Source of the DNA: Ceriagrion tenellum
Taxonomy: Eukaryota; Arthropoda; Insecta; Odonata; Coenagrionidae
DNA: 64,000 nucleotides
Direction: 5' to 3'
Assembly (NCBI GenBank): GCA_963169105.1
Contig: OY720643.1
Span: 129,756,041 to 129,820,040 of the forward strand
The notes beneath the pieces are model-generated. The model was not told the DNA's origin and searched no databases. It saw nothing but the letters and a program-made list of their open reading frames with translations. Shown piece after piece: positions 8,093 to 20,188 of the stretch (positions are counted from its first letter, which is position 1; each line of letters begins with the position of its first letter). Both the position numbers and the translations under genes were made by a program.

Positions 8093-8483
8093 TCTTACTA
8101 ATGTATAAAAATCTAGTGGTGTCTGCCTGTTACTCAATCACTCATAAACCACTGAACCGATTGAAACAATATTTGGCAGGAAGATATTTGATACTTCTGG
8201 TTAGCGCATAGGCTATAGAACAAGGGCCTTGGGGCCCTAGAAGGCCGCCAAGTGGGCCCTTTCATCGCCAAAAATTGGCGCAATCTGCAAAAGAATGTCG
8301 AGACTCGGATAACATGATGTAATGCGATGTTCATATGCTAATTTAAAAAAAATTATCTAAAATTATAACTGTCCTTTCCTCTGCCAGTTCATTTCTTAGC
8401 AGCAAATGATGAGGTATTAATTAATTTATATTATTATGCCCTTTCTTTCACCCCCGTTGAATTCCAACGGGTATCTCTGCTAG
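8093..8483 (+). mobile_element. Short non-autonomous Helitron
   Basis: Begins TCTTACTAATGTATAAAAAT just after an A (8092). It contains TTACTCAATCACTCATAAAC and CACTGAACCGATTGAAACAA, a typical Helitron-side sequence of arthropods. It ends with a perfect hairpin CCCGTTG-AATTC-CAACGGG (8453-8471), then TATCTCTG and the terminal CTAG (8480-8483), followed by T. A|TC...CTAG|T is the diagnostic Helitron layout. At 391 bp it has no Rep/helicase and would depend on an autonomous copy elsewhere. Confidence 0.88.
8453..8471 (+). terminator. Helitron 3' hairpin
   Basis: Seven-bp perfect stem CCCGTTG/CAACGGG with a 5-nt loop, ending 8 nt before CTAG. In Helitrons this hairpin signals the end of rolling-circle transfer. 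Confidence 0.82.
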
Positions 8484-10375
8484 TAATATATATTTGGTGA
8501 TTACTTAATAATATATAATTGGTTAATTACTGAGAATTTCAGTAATTTAAAGCAATGTTTCTGCGTCTTTAATCTTACAGTACTTACTCACCGCGAATCA
8601 GATGCTTATATCAGAAAATAAAATTGAATGTGGTTTCTCTTATGACTTGGGATTAAATCTCGCCCAAAATACCTTAAGTTCTCCCACTGGAAAGTCCAGG
8701 CACTTTTATTAGGAGCCGATGCGACGGCCTGCGCGGCAATTGGTGAACGGGCGGCCGTGGATACATCCCTTGAGTGAAATGCGTAACTTGTTAAGTGTGC
8801 CGTGATTCCATTCGAAATATGTCGATGAGGGCTCCAAGAAACGTCGCCGTGGAATGCGGGTCCCACCAATTATCGGGGTCCATAGTGATGAGCTAAAATT
8901 CGGTAGGTCGGGAAATTTGAAAAAAAAAAAAATGATAGTTTCGGTAGATCTCTTGGTCATTTTGCCGAAATTATTGTAAAAATTAAATGGAATTAAATGA
9001 AAAATCCCCTCCAGTTGTGGTGGCAGTGGTCTTTTATGGTTGCCACTCACCGGAAAATCCGGAAATACCAGGAAGAACCCGATAGTATGAAACCATTGGG
9101 ATAAAGATGAAAAAATCTTTCTGGAACTTTCCGGACTTTCCGGTGAACTTTCCGGACGAATGATGATTGTCTAGGGTAAACAGATGGACAAAATGGACGA
9201 CTAAGCACGATATGCGTGATATAAATTAGGCGACCAACCGAACAGTGACCACCAGAGCCTACCACGAATTGTAAATAAGACGGGAAAAGTGACGCAATCT
9301 TATTGCTTCTTCTTTGGCGACTTTGGTTCCTTTGAAGCATTATCGTTTTATGCTTTTTAAAATTACCGATATTTTTGAATATTTAAAAACCAGCGTCTTC
9401 CGTTTCTTTCGCATAGTTGAAAAGCATCGATGAATGATATTCTGGGTCTTCCATAGTGTTTACTATAATTGAACACGGGAGTGGCGCTCCAATCACCGTA
9501 AGTGATGGTCACAGGACAAACACCGTCGGCCTGTCCCACTCACGTCACTTACGAACGCCAATTATAAAATTAGGAACACGATGATATGTGGACGAAAATA
9601 AACGAAATATATCCGAAATCCAAAATAATAAGAATATTTGGAACTATTCGCGTGGAATTGGTGGTTTACGTTTGATGGTCCTTAGGTGGCCTTCATAGTT
9701 CGACGGTCGAGTGGCCGAAATCAGGCGATTGCCACCCGTATTCATAAATACTACCAGTATGCCGCTCAATACAGCTGACTAAATGCCCAATATCCGTCAC
9801 GGCTGAAAGTGCGAACATGTGTCGGTAGGAGAGTCCATTGCTGCCTTCCAAAAGTATAAATCCCTTGATGGCCTACTAGACATTCTGTTTTCGTGAACAA
9901 GAATATTGACCTTTTTATCAATACTTCCTTTATTCTGTGTATTTTAGTTACTTAGAGTTGAAGTTGTAATAATTTGAGAAGTGCTCTCGTATTATGAAAG
10001 TTAGAGCAAAATTTGTCCAAGTAATATTGGAGACCAATATCAATTTTTTCCAAATTTTAGCAGCCGTAAGAAATGTTTAAGTGAATATTGTGGTATTATT
10101 TGCAAAAATATAGTTTTGCATAAACAAAATTCTTTATAATATATTAAAAACACCGGGACAAATCTTTAACTTTACTCATTTTTCTTCGCTGTTTCGGTGA
10201 AAATGCCTTTAAATTAGAATTTGTCGCGAATCTGTAAAATTTTTGTTGGTTATAGAGGTGACGGATCAATTTATTTTGAAATTAGTTGTGAAGATGTACT
10301 TACTACACTTTGTTAAATATCTGACGAGTTTTTGGTGTTAAATATTCTTCTATTATTAAATAAAAAATGTAAAAA
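8484..10375. other. Unassigned AT-rich DNA; one imperfect inverted repeat
   Basis: No coding motif was recognised. At 9464-9577 there is an imperfect palindrome (outer ATAATTG/CAATTAT, inner GTAAGTGA/TCACTTAC and AGGACA/TGTCC), perhaps a small hairpin transposon (MITE-like) without clear duplications. The open frames at 8606-9340 (minus) show no family pattern. Confidence 0.35.
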
Positions 10376-10838
10376 AGTAGGCTGGATAGGGTCAGGAATG
10401 AGTGGGTATTAAATGAATGTGGGTTAGATGCTCCATTAATGGGCATATATGAAAGGAGTGTGCTTCGTCGGTTTGTCCATGTTGAGAGAATGGATGAGAG
10501 TCGAATAACGAAACAGATATATGAGTGAAATGAATGGTGCGAGAGGGAGAGGTAGGCCGAGAAAGTTGTGGTTGAATGGGGTCTAGGAAATTCTTAGGAG
10601 GAGGAATATTAGGAGTCTTAGAAACAGGAGGGCCTGTATGAAGCAGTATTTGGGGGTAAATGAGGCAAAAGAGGTTAGCAAGGATAGGTCAGTATGGAGG
10701 AAATTATTGAAGCAGAGTTAGGTGTACATATATGTACATATTTATGAGTGAAACTTAGTGACTGTGCCTACCCCGGAAGGGAACGGCGTGATTGATATGT
10801 ATGTATATGTAAGTATGTATGTATGTATGTATGTATTA
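10376..10838 (+). mobile_element. LINE 3' end fragment with (TATG)n tail
   Basis: Translating in pieces gives ERSVLRRFVHVERMDESRIT, KQIY and SEMNGARGRGRPRKLWLNGV, EILRRRNIRSLRNRRACMKQ and YLGVNEAKEVSKDRSVWRKL, the usual C-terminal end of APE-type LINE ORFs (the GRGRPRKxWL motif). A 3' UTR of about 75 nt and a TATG repeat (10797-10838) follow. There are a few frame breaks. The reverse-transcriptase core is absent, so this is a 5'-truncated insertion. Confidence 0.75.
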
Positions 10839-10873
10839 TTAAATATAGCCTCTTCGTAATATATATTCACGCG

Positions 10874-10897
10874 CACCGTATTCCATGGAATACGGTG
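10874..10897. repeat. Perfect 24-bp palindrome
   Basis: A self-complementary block (CACCGTATTCCA and its complement), centred on CCATGG. It lies just after the LINE tail. Function unknown. Confidence 0.85.
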
Positions 10898-11599
10898 ACC
10901 CTTTCTTGGCAAATATCTCGGAAAGTGGTTCAACTTTTTTGTTTTTTTTGGAAAGGGGAGAAATTTTTCTTTACGATCAAGCCAAATTTGTCTAATTCTG
11001 AGTGAAATAGTATCTCACTCGCTACTATCTGATATTAAAAAGACTTCCTTCGCACTACTTTACAATCGATAACGTGAGTGACCTCAACTCGGAGTTGAAA
11101 TTGACATGCCTTAAATTTTGTTTTATTGCATGCTTGAGGAGTGTAGTTGCCCCTGTGAATATAACCTAAGTAGTCTGGCGCGTTTTGCAAAACCCAAAGC
11201 ATTTAAATCGATTGAACTTCACGACTTAAACACTATAATGCTTAATACTTGTAGTGAATATTTTCTCGATTTATCTCAATAAACTCTCGACATTGGTAGA
11301 GGTGCATATTTCCTTAACATTAATGGTCAATGAAAAATGATTGCATTCAAAGTAGCATTTATTAATTATACGAATGTCAGCTCTTTATTATCCAATTCCC
11401 CCATTTTTTACCAATTTAACTGAATGTAATAATGTTCCATTTTTAAATGAACCACGAATACTGCAGTTCCATTGTTTTTGTGACGCGTATCACATTTCAT
11501 TTGATTTTGTTACTACGGAGCTGTGGGGGGGGGTTTCTTGTTCCGTCTGCGGTTATTTCATCGCCGCGTGAATCTACCGTCGAGCTGTGCTGATCCTCC
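10898..11599. other. No gene seen
   Basis: AT-rich. Nothing with coding or repeat structure was recognised. Confidence 0.4.
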
Positions 11600-13025
11600 A
11601 TATTCACCACTTACCCATGTCCTGATAGTGGAGCTAAATCAGTGGAAGATGATCGGGGAAGTTTGGAAAATAGATTTGTGCAGGGAGTAACTGCTGTAGT
11701 GGGCGTAGTGCGTGCAGCTAGAATTTGAAAACCGTGGGTCGCGGAGGGAATGATAATGGAGATGCAGGAGAAAGGAAAGGGAAGAGCGTAAACTCAGAGC
11801 TTGTCAAGAGGAAATACAGGGAATTTAACAATAGGCTTTGAAGAGAAACAAGAAAAGCAAGGGAAACCTGCTGGAGAGATCATCCTTTTCTTAGAATATT
11901 TTCCAGAATAGGAAGATCAGACGCACTGCTGTATTGGAAATTAACAGCAATTGACGGGCGGTAGTAAGGGAAGGGTAATTGCAGCGGTAACAGACAAGAC
12001 AGGGGAGCTGATAGTGGAGCCGAAAGAATTGTGAACAGAGTGGAAGAGCTCTTTGGTAAGGAAATGAGGCCATGTAGAAAGGAAAGACGACATCGACGGA
12101 GATGGAATTGGGCGGCCATCTTATATCCTTGAGAGTGAAATCGAAAGAGCACAACGAGCTATAAAAAGGCCAGAATGGAAGAGGGGAAACTTTTTGCGCT
12201 TATTCGTAGAATTCGTGAGGATGGAGTGTGGTCAGAGGACTTGACGAAGACAATACTAATTCCGATACCGAAGACGACCAAGGCAAAACTTTCGAGGTCT
12301 ATAGGGTAATAAGCTTAATTTCATTCGCGGCTTAAGTAATCTTTAGAATTATAAAATGAAGATTGGAGAGCAAAGCTAACGGATGCCTGGGTGAGGAACA
12401 GTTTCGATTTTGGAGAGGGACAGGAACGCAGAACGTTAAAGGAGTGGTGAGGACGCTAGTGGGAAGAATCCAAGAATATGGGAAACATGTTTGAGCTTGT
12501 TGAGTTGATTTCGAGAAGGAGCTCGATGGGGTGGACTGGACGAAATTAATGGAAATGCTGGAGAAATTAGGGGTCCAATGGGAGGACGTCTCATCCGAAA
12601 TCCTTGTATGAACCAAAGGGTTCACGTTAGGGTATCCGATAGAAAATCTTAAAGGGCCGTGAAAGGGTGAGGAGTGCGGCAGGGGTGCCCACTATCGCTG
12701 TTGATTTTAAACGTGTATGAAGAGGAAATTGTGGGGGAGGCATGGGGAGAGATGGAGGTAGGAATGAAGGTGGAAGGGAATCTGATAAAACCAGTGAGGT
12801 TTGCAGATGATCAACCATTGGTTTGTCAGTCAGCCTGGGTTTACAGTCAATGATGAATACGTTAGAGTTGCAGTGCGAGGGATATAGGATGAAGGAAAAC
12901 CACCAGAAGAGGAGTGTGAAAATATTCTCGAGAAGAAAGAAGGATGGTCATAATGTATGGGTGGGAGGGCACCAAATAGAGCTAGTCGAGCATTTCACGT
13001 ACCTGGGTAGTATTTTGGAGTAGTA
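11600..13025 (+). mobile_element. RTE-like LINE fragment, lacking both ends
   Basis: In pieces and with many frame changes, the plus strand gives the reverse-transcriptase core: KTILIPIPKTTKAKL, GCLGEEQFRFWRGTGT, FEKELDGVDWTKLMEMLEK (motif A region, decayed), VRQGCPLSLLILNVYEEEI (motif B), VRFADDQPLV (motif C, FADD), then SGLQSMMNTLELQCEGYRM, KIFSRRKKDGHNVWVGGHQI, ELVEHFTYLGSILE. The open frame 12823-13023 covers the last part. It stops abruptly after YLGSILE with no 3' end or tail, which is unusual for a LINE and points to a later deletion or rearrangement. Confidence 0.8.
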
Positions 13026-16000
13026 TGGGTTGCTGCGAACGGTACTAAAATAAGTGTTTGCGTACAAATACATCGCCAAATTTTCATAGTTAACATTTTT
13101 ACAACATTTTAAAAGTTTGTTGTTTGTCGTATGTTTTTCACTTCAGGATCTATGTGCAAACTAAGACGTATATTCATATTTTAAAAATCAATGTTCTCGA
13201 ATTCAGAGGAAAAATACGTTAACTCCTTTTCCGTCCGAGGACCGAAAGGAACGAAAGTACCGGTCGTTCCGTAGAAGTTGGTTCTCAGCCCTTCCGTTCA
13301 ATCCATAGACCCGTTCCTTCCAACCCCTTTCTTTCGCGAACGACCCACCTCTAGTCGCGACAGACGACGTCGCCCACGTTTGCATGTGAACCTTTCGCAC
13401 GATACTGGGCGCACTCTTCGCACGAAACGCATGATTGTCAACGAGGCTTTATACCTACTCCGCTCTACTAATTTCAGCCATGCCCGGGAGCCTGCTCGTA
13501 GATTTCGGCTTAAGCAGTATCTTAGGAGGTAACAATGTTTACAAGCACTATCCTGTCCTCGGGTATTTCTTGTATAACCTTCTCCCGGGACGAGATAGTG
13601 CCTCCATCCGACCCAGATGCCCAGTCTTCCCTGTACCTTTATTCCAGGGGCATCCCTCACCCTCGTAATTGTCGTTAATTTAGCCCTAAGCAACACTTAT
13701 TCCTTCTTCCAAAATCGGCCATGTATTGCCTACATAATCTTTTAATTCCTCGCATGGCCACGAATGGCGTGACCGAGCTTGCCCGCGGACATCTACCAAT
13801 GCCTGCACGTGTGCGCTGCTAAATTGCGTCGACGACACGCACGCTCGCGCCTTGGGGCTGTTCTTTCGTAGGGGCAGCAGTTGCCCCGCCGCGTGTAAAA
13901 TGCAAATGTTCCTTATTTCGGATATACATATGTATATTCCTGTCGGGAGATCAGAGTTGTGCCCATGATCACTGGTCATAGAGATTTTATGTCCCAGTGA
14001 GTTCTCAGCTCCTTTACCACAATATTTATCGAAATAAGGGAGACACTAAATATGCCTGGCTATCTCAAGTTGGCACCGATTGATTCTAAAACTGTCTTGT
14101 GTTTCTATGTGTAAGCTGGTTTTAAGACATTTTTATTAAGGATCGTTTTGCCTCAGGCAAACATTTCCCTTATCGGATAGATTTGACTGGAGAGGGTAAT
14201 TTCGGATCCTCCTTCCCTCCCTGCCCCGAAATGGCTTAACCCCGAAAACTATCGGCTAACATGAAGGAAAGTGTTGTGTCACGAGTCATTCGCATATTGT
14301 GTAAGTTAGGTTCTCTTTGCAAGCGGCACAATCCTCTGGAGACATTTGCCTGTCTAGGTCCGCTGTGCGTCGCCTCGTGCTGCGTATTCCGCCACCCAAG
14401 GGGCCTGGTTGCCTGCCTCCTCCCCATCCCCTCTTGGCCTATTATACCCTTGGACTTAACCTTCACGGAGCAGTTGCCAAGAGGGTGGGTTGGTGGAGGG
14501 TGGGAGAGTGTGGGACGGAGGGGAGGCACGGACAAACGCGTGATGAGGAGTGTGCTCCTTAGAGGCCGCTCGGTGTATAAGTCGAGCCGTCATTTGTGAG
14601 GGAAGGAGGGATGTGCGAGAGTGAAGAATGGCGAGTCGAAGCTATGTGCTTGCTTATTGTTCGTTCAGTATTAAATCAGGCCTTCGTACACGGCGAATAA
14701 TCTTGTGAATAAGCATTCGAATGATCGTGCACATGACGTTCATGCAACGTGTAAAACGTTTAATTCTGCGAATGAAAATTCAAGGGCATTATCATTCGAG
14801 CGAAATTAGGCCATGTTGTATTTTTATCGCGTGATGCCGGAAATGATCGTATGCGTCCGACGTCCATCATTTTTATTTTGGTTTATTGAACCACCAAAAT
14901 TCAGCGCAAACATGATTCTTTTGTAATTAGGTGTCGGAATTTGAGTTAATTTCGTTGAATCGAACCGTACGATATGGTTCATGTCTATTACTCGTTCTTT
15001 TAAATCACTCAAATGATGCGTGGACATATATCCGAAGGATACGTCTCGTAATAGGAGGATCGTAAAAACATTTTACCGAATTTCAATGAGCTTGGGGTCA
15101 GAAAAGTTGTTTGAGACTCAATATGAGGAAGAAATTGTTGTCAACTGTCCTGAGGTTCCGTCTAGAGGTTATTTCAGAGCTTCAGTGATTCGGATTTATT
15201 TTAGGTCTATATCATATATATCAGAGTTTATTCAGGGATTTTGTCCAAAAGTTGAATTATGCGGGAGATTGTGCGCTGCGTCATATTTGTGTGAGATGTC
15301 GTGATGCCATCTGGTGAATTAAACACGCTGCAGTTGAATAATATTTTTCCCCCTATGTATTTCGACGACGCTACATTGTCGCCGTCTATGCGACCGTCTA
15401 TGCGTGATAGTGGCAATGCCTTTGTTTATAATGTTTTAGAAAAAGTTTTTGAATTCTTGAAAGGTACCAGAATTTTTATGTTTGTAATGGACTTCTCTGC
15501 CATGGTGGCTGATGCGATCCCTCGTGGAAACAAGAGAACGTTGTCTTCCTTGTGATTTCTTTCATGTTCTATCGTCCTGATACTGATAAAAAAACACACT
15601 CTTTGTTATAAGGGTACAATTTATCTCATTTTTTATCATTTTTGTAACTTCTATATGCCAATTCCTTCAGTATTTCCTATTTGTTAATCTTTGGATGATA
15701 TATTACATAAGCAATTGCAAAGTTTAATTATGATTATTCGCTTTAAAATATGTTTTAATACTTTGTGCTCAGCGTTCTATGCGTAATTTTTACTAAATCT
15801 GGTGAGTGATTGATGTCATGGGGAATTTTTCTCGGCTGTTAAAAATTTAACCAATGAATGACCATTGGAAAACTTTCACCTATTATGCAGCCTCGAGTAT
15901 GTTTTGCATTGTCTTGGTACTTGTTATATTTAACTTGAGACTTGGTTTGAGTATTTCGATATTTATTTAATAGGTCACTTGACGTGTGAGTTATTTTGAC

Positions 16001-16768
16001 GTAAGTCGCTGAGATGTTGAAGAGGGTACAAACCCTATGGTTACATGCCGTAGCGAATGGCATGAAGCCTGAGAACAAAGCGGCACTAATTCACTTGGGA
16101 GAATCCCGACGAAAGAGCTAGTCGTACCGTGACCTTAATCGTGGAAGTTGGAGGAGCTAAGAGGTGCACGCGGCGGCTTTTTTCCTGCGGCCGATTAAGG
16201 AAGAGACCAGCATTTGTAAGTAGTCATGGCGACGCGGATTACCGTGCCGCTTGCTCATTCATTTCAGAGAAAAGCATTAGGAAGTCCATGTGGGCGCTGT
16301 CTCGTAATTGCAAAAGAAATGTTCCGCAAATAGCGGGTAGTATTTCTTAGATAGCACTCAGTAGACACTTGCATCCCATGTGGGAATTTTTGAGAGAAAA
16401 ATGAAGTACATACTGTGGTAATTATCACAACCGTCTAGGAATTTGTTTAGCCTTATTATTGTTATTTTTATCTGGAGAGTATGTCATGGCCATAGTTAAA
16501 AAAATGCGAATGGGCGGAACCTCGTGGTGCGATTGAACAGGGGAATTTGGAAGTTATGAAAATGCGCGGTGGCTATATTGAGTGTATCAGTAGTGCTATC
16601 ATTAAGGCAAAAACGTAGGTATAATAGGTCCCATTTTTGTGATAGCGGGAATAATACCCACAGGGGAAGTTGCTTAAGTGGCTTAATTGAGCTCACGGCG
16701 CGGAATTGAGGGGTCATGGCGAACGATTTTTCCGCTTTGAAATTTCGCAGTTGTGGCTATAGCCTATA

Positions 16769-16836
16769 CCTTACCGCAACACGGTACTTCAGCCACCTAT
16801 ACCGTATAGGTGACTGAGAGTGTGGCCGTGGTAAGG
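16769..16836. repeat. 68-nt imperfect hairpin
   Basis: Inner arms TCAGCCACCTATAC and GTATAGGTGACTGA pair over 14 bp with one mismatch around a single C. Outer arms CCTTACCGC and GTGGTAAGG extend the stem with internal mismatches. Its size fits a small hairpin RNA or a mini inverted-repeat element. Expression cannot be judged. Confidence 0.6.
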
Positions 16837-18205
16837 GAATGTCTTGGAATATATCCGAAATGGAAATTATTCCCGAACAAATACCTGAACTTGTGTAAAA
16901 GTGGCGCGAGACAGCCATATGAGGTGGATCGTTTCTCTCTTAAAAAAGGGTTCTCTCGTTACGCCACATCTCCTCCTTAAACACTGATCATGGCTGCGAT
17001 CTGGAATTTCAATGCTAATGCGGTAAAGGATGAGTCAAAAATGAGCCGTCTTTGCTGGAGTCATTAGGTGTTCTTCTTCTTGTCTCACTTGGTGCTTTTA
17101 GTCTCTAGTCTTTAGGAAGTTCTCTTTGCTGTTGGAGTTGATCGTCGCTTTTCAGCTTTGCAGCCATTGATGATGCTGTGGTATGCATTCTCTCTCGATA
17201 TTCTTTGATTGCGTGGATGGCACTATTAATTGTTCAATATTTTTTCTTTTATTAATTTCCACTTTTCATCGATAGGGTTGTATGAAAATTTACTGCAAAG
17301 CGCATTCTTGTAACTTTTGTGATTATGTGCTTAATAAAAGATGACCATTTTGTCAGAAGCCTCGTCATTATTCTGGACATGTTGAATCGTCTTAGTATTC
17401 CATAATTGTATATTATGTTTTCATCCATATCATGTTCTTAATTTTGAGTGGCTGCACCAAGGAATTGTAAGAATTGACCGAATTTTACCTCTCTTGAGGA
17501 TCATCAGAAATTTTAAAATTATCCCTTGTATAATTCGAGCGCTTTTAAGAATCAGAAGTTCAGGTAGTGTAAAAAGTGTTTTAATTCATTTAGTGCTAAA
17601 TAAAAAAATATTAGCGGGTGTAATGCCTTTTGTGGTTGGTTTCTTGTTATTCTGGAATTTTTTACGTATGACCCTTTATTACTTTGGAATCACTAGTCGC
17701 GTGATAAATATCGTGAAGATCGGAGGCCTGTTTGTTTCCATAGTTTTCCTCACCGTATGGAAATTGACAGACCAAGTCATGACTAAACGATATCAAACCT
17801 CGGAATGCGTATTTATAACTCAGTAATTAAAATTTCGAGTCTCTTATCATCCAGCTTAGGTGTATCGCGGTTTTGAAGAAAAGTTTCAGTTTCCGCAGGT
17901 CCCTCGAAGGAATTGAGAGATAGCCGCGCTCCAATCATTGCCTCTCCGTTTCGAAACGGAGACTAAATTCACCATCGAATTGTTTTGTAGCTCCTTATTG
18001 CCTTATCGATTAGCGATTGAATTTTTGCTTCGTTTGCAGTTTTTCTCATTTTGTTCAAATATTGTGTGAAAAAGTCCAATTACTCGTTATTACTTACGCA
18101 GTGGTTGCGTTTGTTCTGTCCTCATGCCCATTTTTATCCGTCGTAAAGTATCATCAATTTGACATTATTGATTATCAGACGCCGATTCATAGCACAAACT
18201 ATTGT

Positions 18206-18231
18206 CTCTCTCTCTCTCTCTTTCTCTCTCC
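18206..18231. repeat. CT microsatellite
   Basis: TCTCTCTCTCTCTC run with a single T interruption. Confidence 0.85.
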
Positions 18232-18546
18232 TTGCTTGCGATGTAATGGCTCGTGAGAGTGTTGTTTGACCTTCAATTAATCAGGCTGGGATTGAAATTT
18301 CTCTTCCTCCTCCCCTCTACCTTTTCTAATATTACATCCATCTATCTATCCATATGAGGTAGGCTTCAAAAAAGAGGGAAGGGCGCATGCAGAGAAGATC
18401 GACATGATAAGTTAAAGGCTCACGATATCTCGTAAGTGTTACGAACCTATTGCAACCACTGGGATTTGAATCGCTTTCTGACTGTCAATATAATTCATAC
18501 TTAATCATTACTTAAAATAGTAGCACACTTGGCTCTGCTAAACTTA

Positions 18547-18574
18547 CAAGGAGACATCGCGTGACGGATATTAA
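18547..18574 (+). repeat. Outer element left terminal inverted repeat
   Basis: Pairs with 23823-23850. Confidence 0.82.
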
Positions 18575-18706
18575 AGATGCAGACGGAGCAATATTCATTT
18601 GAAACCGGAGTAAAAATGCCGGAGAAGTGTCACGGCTTTCTGCCCATATTTCCTGCGTTCGTGATAAATTTCCATTGTAGTATTTCGTTTCATTCTAGTA
18701 CTCTAC

Positions 18707-18743
18707 GGGCCGGTTTTATAATGTCTAGTTAAACTTCACGTAA
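18707..18743 (+). repeat. Inner element left terminal inverted repeat
   Basis: GGGCCGGTTTTATAATGTCT followed by AGTTAAACTTCACGT. Inverted at 23665-23701. Confidence 0.82.
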
Positions 18744-20006
18744 GCGTTAACGGCCGGTTAAGCGCAAAAGTCGGTTTTACAATCGATGGTTAAGCTCATT
18801 CTGGACGTTAAAGTGCTCGTTACAATAACGGAGGATTTGCAATGGTTATCCGAGTTAACGTGAAATGTAACGTGAATTTTCCTCGAGTGAGTGATACGTG
18901 CTTTTGAGCTGAGGGATTCAGAAAAGTCGCGGCAGGGATGTCTGCAATGCCCCTGGAATTTTGGAAGTTAGGCAATGTATGTGATGTTGTGAGTAGTCTG
19001 GGCTGAAAAGGTGTTTGTTTACTTTAATCTCGCTCGTGTGCAGCGCGTAGTGCAATATGCTGGAAGTGCAGGAAATTACTACGATTTCTTAAATGGTGAT
19101 TGAAGAAGACGATTGTTTATGAATGTATAGTTAAAGTATGGATGTTAATGTCTCCAGCATGGGCGTATCTGAAAGCAATCATACCCATGAGATTTCATTG
19201 TGTAGCAAAAACCAGATGAAATTTCTTCAGTTAATAGTTTTGTTGCATTTATTATATTAGTCAAGGTAAAGTCTCGTACGCGTTTTCTTCTAACTCTCAA
19301 TGTTTTATAGGAACTATTTATCTGTCAGGTGAGGCATAAATGAGACACATCTGTGAGGTGTGAGTGTAATTGCGTTTGTGTATTTTCGTTCCTGGAAGTG
19401 TATTGGAGTTATTTGTTTTGTATGAACGACCAAAATATCTTTTGAGTCACTGATAGCATTTATATTCTATGTACGTATCATCCGTGTGTGTCGCATCTTT
19501 TGTTCAATTTCGAATGTCCAAGAAGAGAAGAAAATGAGAATTTATGTGGGCGAGTGAATTAAATGATTGAGAACCTGCACTAAAGCAATCCATTCATTTT
19601 ACCGTACTGTCTTCGTGGTGTACAGTGTGTTTATTCCTTGCATAAATACAGTTATAATAGAACTCCCAGAAACGTGTTGTGTCATGAAATTATGATCATC
19701 ATTGGATTTTGGTGTCATGTACGAGTCTCACGATGAGGAATGCTACACTATTGTGAAAAATATAATGAAATTTAAAGATGGAAAATGATCGTTTATGGTA
19801 GATTAGTGACACATAGATGTACAAATTCTTTCATTGAAGTGTTGTCATTAATCATGCGATGCTAATGATATTGTACAAGAACTTGTTGCTCGAGGACAAT
19901 ACTCAGTTCTGTAAAAACTTCACCGGCTTTTTTTTAAATAAATTATTTAAATAGTCTTGGCATTAAGTCACAAATGGGATATATTCCGTTCTCTATCTAC
20001 TAAAAA

Positions 20007-20188
20007 ATTATCATTATGACAGTGAAGTATGTTCAACATCTTTGATTGGTACTTGAAGCTAATGAGCAATGGCATTCAGTTAACCCACCACTGAGGTGGC
20101 TTGCAGGGAGGAATGTACCTATGTGAGATAGGTACTCAATTAAATTAAAACTGATGAATGTGAGATCCTTATGTGTTGGTATGCCATT
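20007..20188 (+). repeat. 182-bp direct repeat, copy 1
   Basis: Matches 21302-21483 base for base as far as I can check by eye. Contains CCACTGAGGTGGCTTGCAGG, which resembles the 3' UTR hairpin of the CR1/L2-like LINEs in this window. Confidence 0.9.

Larger units (their letters stand above)
13026..18543. other. Unassigned; no gene I can support
   Basis: 5.5 kb without a recognisable protein. Frames such as 13298-13696 (minus), 14236-14599 and 15301-15555 (plus) show no domain. Noted within it: a 68-nt hairpin at 16769-16836 and a CT microsatellite at 18206-18231. The stretch 13200-13650 and 14380-14600 is richer in GC than its surroundings. It could be intron or intergenic DNA of a large gene. 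Confidence 0.4.
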
